Source: Cadophora sp. MPI-SDFR-AT-0126 (taxonomy: Eukaryota; Ascomycota; Leotiomycetes; Helotiales; Ploettnerulaceae). From it: DNA of 64,000 nt. The stretch is taken from the NCBI GenBank assembly GCA_020747065.1, contig JAGMVK010000013.1:62001-126000 (forward strand), in the 5' to 3' direction. The notes under the pieces were generated by a model. That model was not told the DNA's origin. It saw nothing but the letters and a program-made list of their open reading frames with translations, and made no database searches. The number at the start of each line of letters is the position of its first letter. The stretch's first letter is position 1. The position numbers were made by a program, and so were the translations under genes. Below are positions 23,234 through 32,727 of the stretch, piece after piece.

Positions 23234-23784
23234 ATGGCAGCTATGGCACCTTCCGAACAGCAAGAAGAGGAAGTGCCTCGATTGCCTATGCCCTCGAGGA
23301 ATCCGCTCCCATTATCTTCCGGACAAGAAGCCCAAGTTCGAGAATTATATCATGCACGGGTACGAGGGTATTGCGCAGCAGAGATCAAATGTATGTTCCT
23401 TTATCTTTTTAGTAGGATGGTTGAATGCTAAGCGCTCGGTATTTAGCATTTGCGGATTGTGCTTTAGGACGAACATTCACAGCGCCTTTCAAATGCAGAG
23501 CCCAGAATCGAGCAATGAATACTTGCATGGTAGCCCATGCCACGCAAGCCGAACAAGACGCCGCGAGAGAGGAATGGTTTGGCTTACGGCTGAAGAGGCA
23601 GAAGGATAGAGAAGCGAAGGAGGCGAGGAAGAAAGAGCAGGAGAAATTCCACCGGGAGTGGTGGGGTTTACCGCAGGCTGATCGAGAGGGAGATAAGGGG
23701 AGGGAAGTCATGAGGAAAGCTGAGAGGGTAGGTGGATTCCCGAAGAGCGACGAGGGCCAGTTGAGTAAGGACCGACATCGATGA
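23234..23784 (+). CDS. CMC1: Cytochrome c oxidase assembly protein CMC1 (twin CX9C)
   Basis: Cmc1 sits in the mitochondrial intermembrane space and stabilises Cox1 assembly intermediates; it is imported by Mia40 through disulfides. Two exons (23234-23390, 23447-23784) encode 164 residues. The intron is 56 nt, GTATGT to TTTAG. The twin motif is clear: C47 and C57 with nine residues between (CAAEIKSFADC), then C69 and C79 (CRAQNRAMNTC). The ELYHARVRGYCAAEIK and ALGRTFTAPFKCR blocks match the family. A charged helical Lys/Glu extension of about 80 residues follows and includes EKFHREWWGLPQ. No N-terminal presequence, as expected. Confidence 0.95.
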
Positions 23785-24833
23785 CAGTCATATGGATATG
23801 TGGAAACACAGGGCATTGCATGGAGTTTTTAAGGTCATTGGGAGGTGTTCCGGAAAATCATAATTGGTATACTTGTCCTGCCCTGAGAGTATGTGTGTAA
23901 GTTAGGGGTGTATGATATATAGAATCGCCTTTCTGGTTTGAACCTCAATGGAGCACCACTGGCCTTGGTAGCGAGCAGCTGTTTGTGTGGTTGCTCGTCG
24001 AGCGACGCGAAGTTGGAGTGGCCTAGGAATCAGCGCCAAACATCCATGGGACCTGACACAAATTGAATCGAAAAGGAATGGGAGGAAGCAATTCTGAGAT
24101 ATTGCTCATCACGCCATCGGCCGAGGAGAATGTCAATTGTGTTTTGTCCTGTCTGAATGCGTTCCAGCTTTTGCTTGATTCTGCGTCAGCAGCGCTACCT
24201 CATCGCTTCCTCATTATTGCCGCACTATCCGCAATGTCATTGTGCCGATATTGTATGCTTTGGCTACAGAGTCTGAAGAACTTCTCACGCACATCGCCAG
24301 ATCTAGCCTAAAGACGGCCTTAATCCCGTGTGGGAAGATCTGATGGCCTAAGCAGGACAGCTTCGGAGCAATGCCCAGGCTGTGCAGAAGTCTTTGCCGT
24401 TTGTTCTTATGGCCCCTGAATTTTTCCCGCCTGTTCTTGTGCGCCCATTTTCTTGTTGGCTGTCTCGAAATTTTATCTCTCCTATTGTGTTTTGTGCACT
24501 TCATCGAACTCCGAATTTGTTAAACGTCTGTTTATGTGTTGGGTTAAGCGAGCTACTGCGCTTGAAATTATCCGAGGAACATAATTACCTTGAAACGATC
24601 TGAAAACTCAACTCAGGCTCGTCAAAGAGCGACCGAATCGTGGACTGGACCGATCATCATCAACCTGCAACTCTGTCCCCTTCACCAGTCAGAGCCCCCG
24701 ATACTCTTGGTTCCCTTACAATTTCATTTACAATATGTTGCCATCCTGACTTTATCAATTCATCTTTGACGCGGTCTCGGCGGTCGACAGTGGACGCACA
24801 GGTGCCAAGGTAGTGCCAAGACGAGATACGCTG

Positions 24834-25111
24834 ATGAGTGGAAGGGGCGAAATTATCCTCAAATTAGATATCCCAGGAGTTTGGGTACGGTTTCCTTCTG
24901 CCTTTGGTTCCGTTTCAGATAGACATGCTAATCTTCACTCTAGGCTTTGTACTATCGCAAAGATTTCCATACATCCACTGGAATGTTCATGCAAATTGTT
25001 GAACAGCCAATGCAGCTGTGTAACTTACTCGGCACTTGGTACCTGGGCTCCAATGATAATCGAGATAAATGTACTCGACCCGACAGTAGAACTTCCTATA
25101 TGCCAGTCTAA
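24834..25111 (+). pseudogene. Possible small two-exon gene or relic
   Basis: ATG at 24834 opens a 17-codon exon ending GVW at 24884. A canonical-looking 59-nt intron follows (GTACGG, a CTAAT branch, CTAG), then an exon at 24944-25111. Both junctions are phase 0. The joined 72-residue reading (ALYYRKDFHTS, MQIVEQPMQLC, LLGTWYLGSNDN) has good protein composition, including aromatic residues. A further open stretch follows the stop, as if the gene once continued (RYWYLFRVTNKLW). I do not recognise it. It could be a short gene, or the remains of a longer one. Confidence 0.35.
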
Positions 25112-25618
25112 TCTCTTTTTCGCTCAATCATTCAGAGGTATTGGTATTTGTTTAGGGTCACCAATAAGCTCTGGGACAGGTTGCCCAGCCTATCATGGGC
25201 AGCTTTGAATATTATGGAGTGCCCGACCTGCTTTGGCTTGATATGACTGCTTTTCGGATATATGATTCGGGCTGCCTATAACACTCGTATAATCGGATAC
25301 CAGAGCCATCTTATATGTCAATACTTGGTGGTTCGTGCCCCATTTCCGTCTATTTTCGCTTGCGCTCAATAGGTAGATGAAGCTCTGGAAGATGGCAAAT
25401 TTTTTCTCGATTCGATAGTTGAGGCACTAATCTAATTTGTTTCTCAGCGAATCATGTTAATCTTATGGTCAGCTTGATGTTATATACCTCCAAGTCTAAT
25501 CACAGCGCCGCACCATGTTTTTCTCATAAGGGTTTTCTGTAATGCAATTAAAACCATCTGCGCCTTTCAGGGCTAAGCGAGTCCTTGCCCCGTATTTGTT
25601 TTGGTTGTAATATCAACG

Positions 25619-26060
25619 TCATTCTTGGATGGCCATACACGAAGGATCTTCATCGCGAGAAATTCTCACTTCAACTATGATACCATAAATCTCGTGCTCT
25701 CGAATATCCCCACATAACCACACAAGATATTCCTTTGATGAGCCAAGCGCCTCGCTTCGAGGCCGTGTGTCAGGGGCTGGGATCCGTGCCGCAAGCCTAC
25801 CGAATTGCTGGCCCTGCTCATTGTGCTTGTTGGGAATACCCAATCAGAAATTCTAGAAACAAAGTAACATTAGTTGGTAGAAAGACTTTACCAATCATGT
25901 CCAGCCAGCGAAACCGAGAGTCTGGAAATCGTTCCATGCGCCCACTCATAGCCGGGGTAAGCTTAATACTCAGCCTCGTCTCCCCAACGTCCACTTCCTC
26001 TAGGCCGATTTCCCTCACAGCAGGTCCTGAAGTCGGTCTGACATCAATCCTGTCAGCCAC
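25619..26060 (-). pseudogene. Decayed or incompletely modelled coding locus
   Basis: Two minus-strand segments look coding. The upstream one (26060 to about 25890) reads VADRIDVRPTSG and RMERFPDSRFRWLDMIG and ends at a GTAAAG donor with a CTAAT branch downstream. The second (to the stop at 25619) reads QFGRLAARIPAPDTRP and EYLVWLCGDIREHEIYG. The natural TTTCTAG acceptor does not join them in frame, since the frame of the second meets TGA just before GIPN. Either another acceptor is used or the locus carries a frameshift. CTCTTAG just upstream of GTGGCT may mark an earlier intron. Family not recognised. Confidence 0.4.
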
Positions 26061-26340
26061 CTAAGAGGCTCGAATAAGCTCATCCTGAGTCTCTCAACAC
26101 AAGATGTTTATTCTAATTTTAGGTTTTGGTAATGACTTCACCCAAAATGAGCAAGGAAGCATCCTTTGTGCCTTCGCACGCGGCAGTGTTGTAAAGGCGC
26201 TGCATCTGAGTGAGATGAAGGCTCCTCACGTTGGAAATAACCTTCCCCCATAGCTCTGAGTAGACGGTCCTTCAGCTGTTGGAGTGGTTGCTTGCCAGGA
26301 TGCAAAGTTTCGAGTCTTCCAAGCTATCATGAGAAATAGG

Positions 26341-26346
26341 TATAAA
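26341..26346 (+). promoter_or_regulatory. TATA box of the effector-like relic
   Basis: TATAAA lies 126 bases upstream of the start codon at 26472, followed by CCACTTGACC and CATCAACAACATC leader-type sequence. The promoter appears intact although the reading frame behind it is broken. Confidence 0.55.
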
Positions 26347-26471
26347 GAAGCTCGATTCTCCCACTTGACCTTCCTCATCAACCATCAACAACATCTTGTC
26401 GATTTCTCAAGCCTCCCCTAAATTTCATCAAGCGCCATACCAATTTAGCAAACAATCATCCCACTTTCATC

Positions 26472-26913
26472 ATGAAGGCCTTCACTTCCTCCGCTATTGC
26501 CCTCGCAACTTTACTCTCAATCACATCTGCATCTCCACTCTCGAGAGTATAACCAGCAGCCAGGAATCCAACAGCTGAACCACCAATCTCTGTCACAGTC
26601 ACGCTTAGAGGGGCAACCCCAGAAGCTTCTTACTGTTTGGACGTCCCTTTGAACGTACCATATGGCTCACCTACATCAACCAGTAAGCTTTCCAATCCAT
26701 CTTTCAAATGCAGAATGTTACTGACTCCTCTTAGCTCCATACGACCCTAACCACCTCAGTATCTCCTACGTCGAATATGATCACAGTGTCGCCATCTGCT
26801 CTTTCTACGGTGTAGACGAGCATACTACTGTTGCCGCCACAGTCGTCGAGCACGAATATCAACTTGGTCCACCCCAGACGATCTGTGCTGTCTGGTGCAC
26901 ACACGCGGACTAG
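26472..26913 (+). pseudogene. Small secreted Cys-rich (effector-like) gene with a premature stop
   Basis: ATG at 26472 starts a clear signal peptide (MKAFTSSAIALATLLSITSA). The frame meets TAA at 26550-26552, right after SPLSRV, then continues open in the same frame (PAARNPTAEPPISVTVTL, GATPEASYCLDVPLN) to a GTAAGC donor at 26683. A 52-nt intron with a TTACTGAC branch ends at 26734, and the second exon reads through AICSFYGVDEH and TICAVWC to TAG at 26913. Joined, this is 128 codons plus one internal stop, with four Cys after the signal. The intron and the rest of the frame are intact, so the break is a single base. No GT-AG pair removes the stop in frame. Small secreted Cys proteins of this size are typical candidate effectors; a function is not known. 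Confidence 0.7.
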
Positions 26914-28086
26914 GCTATATCAACTCTATCATAAAGATCGATACCCTTTTCATTTTGCATTTTGGAGTTGGAATGGTTTCCATGAATTTCACGATGGCGC
27001 AAGGAATGGAAAACTGGAATTCCGCGTGTAGTCCCTGAGAGTGGAGGTTTTCAGGCTTGCGATGGATGAGTTCTCTTTATTGGATCTAGTGTCGGTTAAC
27101 TTAACAAGGAGTTGGTAGCATGGTTTTACAAATCAAGACACATTCGTAGATGCGCTTCATGTCTCTAGATACTGAAACTTCTGCTATCAATAGCCAAATG
27201 AATCGCTCACTTACTCTTACTCTCGAGGCCAAAATGATTGACAAGAAATTGCCTTCTTGCACATTCTGGAGCATATTTCCTGAAACAACCCCAACCCCTC
27301 AAACCTTACTTTTACCCAGCAACCGTACTCAGCAATTCACGCTCATGCTCCCCATTCAATCTACTGTGTGAAAAATGTCTCATAATCTGCCAAGAAGTAG
27401 TCTTGAACAGTTTCTATGGACAGTCTATAGATGGGGAGTAATGTAAATGCCATGTCCGACTGGTCACGTTTCGCTTGCCTTCGAGGAGAAGAGTCTGGAT
27501 ACCATCAAAGGGTCATCATCCGCATTGTAGGTTTTTACAACCCCAATCGTTAGAATAACACCACGTCGACTTGACAGGAAGCCCGATCTTCCGAAATTTG
27601 TAGGCTCAGAGCATAATACGCCAGACTTTACCAACGCCCCTCGCTTAGTTTGTTTTCACTCCCTCTCTCGACTTGGCAGCGCAATACATTGGCAATTTGA
27701 ATGGTTGAATCGCGACTCAAGGCATCAAATCGGACCGGAAGCACTGATACGTCACAGACATGTGTAGAGTGATGTCTAGAAGCTAGAAGTATCCCGGAGT
27801 TAATTGAAGAAAGCGATTCCTGGAAGAATGTCTCCAACGTGGCATTAGAACTCTCAGGTACCACAGCTCTTATATACATAGGTACAGTTACACGACGAAA
27901 AGGTTTCGGTAGACCCTATATCATTCGATCATCATTTGAAGGTCTCAGGCATTGATAATGAAATAAGTACCCAGAGCGATTTACCGATCAATGCTCAGCA
28001 AAACCAAACCAATGACTCTTGCCCAATCCGGCCCACTTACTGAAGAGCGACTTCTTCATAAGCACACTCATCCGGAACGCGCAATG

Positions 28087-31000
28087 TTAAAATCCCTTGT
28101 TGTCGTTACGAAGCAAGAACGCCTGACTATGTGAGCTCACGGACACAGCGGCAAAAGGAAAGTAAACTCACATCATTCCGTATGTGGTCCCGGCCATTAT
28201 TATAGAAATTGAGGAGTTCGTTCATCTTGCCCTTACCTGAGTCTTGTCAGTTTGCTATTTCGTCAAACTCACCGGTGATTCGGGCAGCACAGAGCAGAGA
28301 CCAAGGGCAACGAAGGGCACTTACACAACTTCGTCAATCTGACCACACACTCTGCACAGAGTCTCAAGGGACAATCATTGCAGCCGTGTGTCGCCTGGCC
28401 AGGACAGACCATGCAATTGCTGTACCGACCATCTGTAATGATGTGTTCACTTCCAGTATATCGACCCAAACCATGTCCTTCGTGCTCACCATTCATGACG
28501 CCTTCAATTTCAGCCAGAAATGAGAAATGACGTTGATGCACGTGGCTGCAGATCATGAACTTGCAGTCCCGACAGGCTGGACAGATCTTAGCTTTAGTGA
28601 AATCAATTTGACGCCAGGGACAGCCACGGCAGAAGATAGGTCCACTGCTGAAGGGTGGCGGGCTGAGGAAAGATCCAGGTGGTCCTGTGTTAAAGTAGAT
28701 TGGGACCCCTGATGGACTTCTGTCGCCAGTTGGCTGTGCCGACGTGGTCGCGTCTGGCTGACCCGGAATATTGGCATTGCTTGTAGCGAGAGAAGAAGAT
28801 ACTAGGGTTCCAGTCGCAGACGTAGAAGTTAACGAATTAGTCATTGATCCAGGAGGAGCCGCGAGATCCAATATAGTCACAAGTGTTGCAGAACCAGGGG
28901 TGATAACTCTGCCGTCACTTCTGGATCTGACCGTGGGATGACCAGGGGCAACCGCACCACTCCTCAGGGGAAGACTTGATGGGACACCATGAACCCATGC
29001 CGTTTGTGCTGCCTGATGCGGGTTTGAGTGGAGGATGGCAGTAGTGTGACTACTCATTCGTGATGGAAAGTGGGTCACGTTTCTGGTTGAATTGCCCATG
29101 TGTTGATTTCCTCGGATGCCATCAGAAACTACTCTTTGAACGTCTGTAGCGGTACTATTCTGTCTGGTTGAGCCACCGCTCACTGCTCTCCTCTGCGGCA
29201 GCTTTCCTCCTCGAGGCACTTTGGCAATATTTCTGACAGAATCAATCTGATTGTATTCTTTTCTTTGCGCCCGTCGGTCCTCTCTACCATCTTTCGTGCA
29301 TGGCTTCGAAGCGTTGAGAATAGCATTTTTTCTTCGGGGCTTACTCATCTCCAGCTTTTGCTGTGACTTGAAATCGGCCGCGTCGCCAAGCTCTTTCAGA
29401 GGCGTCGCAGTGGATATCTCGATGAGACTCTTGAATTTTTCCTTGTCTTCTTGACTCAAGCCATGAGGTAGTCTGTACGGTCCTTCCCACATTCTAAAGA
29501 CCTGTTGTGTATCTTCATGGCACTCATTGCAATAACCTGGTGATGCTTCTGGTGGGAGCCAGACTCGAGAATCAGCGATGCCGAAGCAGGTTTCATAGTT
29601 GCAGAAGACGCAAACATCATCATCCTCTATCATGACCTCATGAAAGGCAGGAGAGTGGGATAGATCTGATACATCAAGTGCCGGTGCCAGTTGTGTGACT
29701 GCGAGGCATCCAACAAAGGACTTCGATGATTGCCGGGCATTCTGTTCCTCTTCTTGTACTTTGTCCTTGTCTGCAGCACGAGCTAGCCTCAAATTCCCCA
29801 ACATCTTGGCGAAAGCACTAGATAGGCGAAGCTCTTCGTTCTCTTCAGTCGTGAGATCTGCCGCAGTCGCCAAAGCATAATTACGGACTTGAAACCTGGA
29901 CTCGATATTATCGATGCAAGGATGCCTCTCACGAAGGTTCTGTTGCTGCTCATGTCCCAGGGTGTCCAGAGCTCTCCTAGGACCCATACTCTGTTGCGTG
30001 TTCATCTCATCCATTTCCCGGTCGAAGCGGGCAGAATGTTCCTCTTGTTGTTGGCGCAATTTTACAGGTTCTACTCCGTCAGAGACCGACCTGTACTGAA
30101 AATCTAGGTTGCGCTGACGATCCATGGGCTCATTATCGGACAGAGCTACTGGTACTTGAACCTGACGGTTAGTGGGAACACCGGCCTCAGAGAGATGTGC
30201 TCGGGACTGTGCTTGATTTAGCACGCGTGTGTGACTTGGAGCTCGAGGACGTACTGGACCTTCTGCCAGCTCTTCCTCCTGGTGGAAAAGCGGTACAGGA
30301 GGGAGAACACGAACATTTCCTGGACCTGTATTCTCAACGGGCGATGGCGAGATGGCGGCATCTGAATCTCTATTTCGACCAGGTATCTTGCGTGGCGAAG
30401 GAGAAACGGTGGCATCCGAGTCCTCACGATCTTCAGTCAAACATCCCGAAATTTGTCCCCTAGAGTGAGCGTTACGATCGAAGTTGAGCTTCACTTGTGG
30501 TCGATTGACATTACTATTGGTAACGAGAAGGCCAGGCGAGGCTCCAGGACCAGATTTGACAAAGTTCGGAGGACCTAGTAGTTTAGAATCGGCAGAATGT
30601 GCTCTAGATCGATTTCGTGCAGGATGTGATCCTATTGGGGTTTCGGAGCTGGCTCGAGGATGAGTGTTAATTATTGAGATGACAGAATTGTCGAATGATG
30701 CACCTTGTTTGCTGGAGCGAGGAACTGGCACTGCAGAAATACCAGAAACAGCTGTTGGAGTCGGAAGTGTGGAATCGCCAAGAGGTCCTGGACTGGCTCT
30801 GGAAGGATACATAGGACCGTTGTATGAATCGTCCTGTTGATTAAGCGCATTTACAGATACGTTAGTAAGCCCGGTAGGCTGCTCAGGTGGAGATGAGTAG
30901 TTCTTTGGTTGAAGAGGTTCGTGAGAGGCATATTGCTGTTGACCTGGAGATGATTGAGGCATGCCAGCAGGCCGGGCTTGCCGACTTTGCAGAGTCTGTT

Positions 31001-31898
31001 GTCCCAGTGCCAGCTGAGAGGTGCCCGTACGCTGAGCATAGTAGGCTTGCTGAAGTCTTTGCGCAGGGTTAATGTTAGTCAAACCCAAGCGTATCATATC
31101 TTCCTTCGACATCTGCCTTCTCAAGACCTGCGCAGTATCGGCATCTATGGGGGGAGTCTGAGAGGCCATCATTTCCTCGGCGCTCTTTGTAGAAGCACGA
31201 TTTGCCGGGCTTGCCTTCTCGAAGCCTTGATGGATTGTGTTTTGGGGTTGTGGATGCGCGAGGCCCAGGAAGCTAGCTACGTTCGCTACTTGTGCACTGG
31301 CATGTTGCCGAATCTCTCTGTTTGAGTTGATGACCTGATCTAGGGGCTTAGGGAGCTGGGCTGGAGCTACCGAGCTATTTTGTTGTCCTTCTGTAGGTAT
31401 AAAACTCTTGATCGCCGCATCGGGAGTCTGCCGCTGGAAATCTGGACCATGACTGCTGGAAGAGGGAGGAAGTGGTCGTTGGGAATTTCTTGTCGAGGGC
31501 GTTTTTTGTGCTTGAGGACGCGAAGTTGGTGTGGCCGGTTGAGGAGAGAATTGCTGGGAACTGCTGATTGCCGGAACGCTTTGCGATCTCGAATGCGAAT
31601 GTAGAGGCGTGGTTCGACGTTGGAAATGGACTGGGCTGGCCTGTGGAATCACGACCTGGATCTGCGACATCATACCTCGAGCAGCTCGCGTGCTAGCCTG
31701 GTGACAGTCGGGACTCTCCATTGGTGAGACTTCGTGCTGGACTGACGCCCTCCTACGAGGGGTTGGCCTCTCTCGTTCGTAGTCTTCCTGTGTCTGCAAA
31801 TCTTGGGCTTCCATCGGCTTTCTGGCAGCGAGGGCGATTCTCTTGTTCTCCGACTCTGCCCTCATAGCCGCTGAGCGTTTCGGGCGCGTCTCTACCAT
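28087..31898 (-). CDS. Large disordered protein with Cys/His-rich C-terminal domains
   Basis: The main exon (31898-28325) starts MVETRPKRSAAMRAESENKR. I add two short exons, 28236-28172 and 28122-28087, because GTAAGT follows LTKLC and a CTGAC...TCAG acceptor leads to GKMNELLNFYNNGRDHIRND in frame, giving about 1,224 residues. The first 680 residues are Gln/Ser/Pro-rich and probably disordered. About residue 750 there is a Cys cluster (CVFCNYETC ... YCNECHED). The C-terminal 170 residues hold a second cluster: CRGCPW, CPACRDC, CSHVHQRHF, CMVCP, CNDCPLRLCAEC. These look like RING- or PHD-like zinc folds, but the spacing does not let me name one. No signal peptide or membrane segment. It is possibly a nuclear or ubiquitin-related regulator; that is inference. 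The last acceptor (28123, or four bases earlier) is uncertain. Confidence 0.8.
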
Positions 31899-32727
31899 GA
31901 TGGCGGTGATGCTGTGACCGTCTGCTGTTTGTGTGTAGTATTAAAGCCAGTGCTTTAGCTAAGGCTTGAGATGTAGCTGAGGACTGGGCTGCTCATGTTC
32001 GAAGCATTAGCTTATGGAGGATAATGTCGGCGAGCCACGCATCGATGTCGTCGGCGATGCCAACGATCAAATCAACGAGCGATAGGACGACGAGCTGGAT
32101 TAGCACAAGCATACATCGAATTGCGAGCGCAGGTAGGTGCAGAGTCGTATATCCTCTACCAAAGGGGGCGTGGGAACACAATCTTGAATGACGGGAGATT
32201 GTGGTGCAAGGAAGTATCATCGATAAGATGGCGCGATCAGCGCGGCTGCACCCTTTAGAGGCTGGAGATAGTATGTGCGGAAGGGCTGGTGGGGGGTGGA
32301 GGACGAGAGACGCAAAGACTTTGTGGGAAAGGCACAGTTGGCGAGCACCGAAGCAAGTGGGAGCAGCCGGTCGAAAGAAAAACCTGGTTGTTACGTTCGT
32401 TGTTGAGAAACGGGTTGAGAAGGGCATACTAGTTCGACTTTACCGAGCGTAAACAAACTACAACAAAGGTGAATTCGGCGCACGCGACTAAAGTGAGCTT
32501 TCGTCCAAACTCCAACATAAAAAATGGAAGAGTCGAGAATGAACGAGTGGAATTGCAGCAAATCTCAGCTGGTAGGACAAAGGAGAACACAATGAAAGGG
32601 GGCAATGCCAGAATGTTCTTCGTTTATATCTATCAATCGTAACGCTTGGGGTATACCACAACAGAATCAAAATCAAAACTCGCCCATGATCTCAAGTCGC
32701 CTATCATCCATCTCCAAGCGAAGCCTC
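31899..32727. other. Intergenic, tandem minus-strand genes
   Basis: This is the promoter side of the 28087-31898 gene and the 3' end of the glucosyltransferase-like gene. A 144-codon minus-strand frame (32427-31993) is present, but it lacks a clear start context and is not conserved-looking. No other element was seen. Confidence 0.55.

Larger units (their letters stand above)
23785..28086. other. Gene-poor 4.3-kb stretch with coding relics
   Basis: Outside the separately listed relics (24834-25111, 25619-26060, 26472-26913) I see no gene. The DNA is comparatively AT-rich with scattered in-frame stops. From 26150 to 26310 the minus strand reads plausibly as protein in two different frames, which suggests eroded coding sequence. 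No transposase, reverse transcriptase or terminal repeats were recognised. The part from 27050 to 28080 has only short accidental frames. Confidence 0.5.

Noticed and set aside
26547..26608. Intron (GTATAA...CTTAG) to remove the stop in the effector-like gene
   Set aside because: Joins out of frame; no AG in the region gives the required phase.
31993..32427. 144-codon minus-strand frame upstream of the Cys-rich protein
   Set aside because: No ATG in good context and a hydrophobic/Cys mix without family features; more likely promoter or leader.
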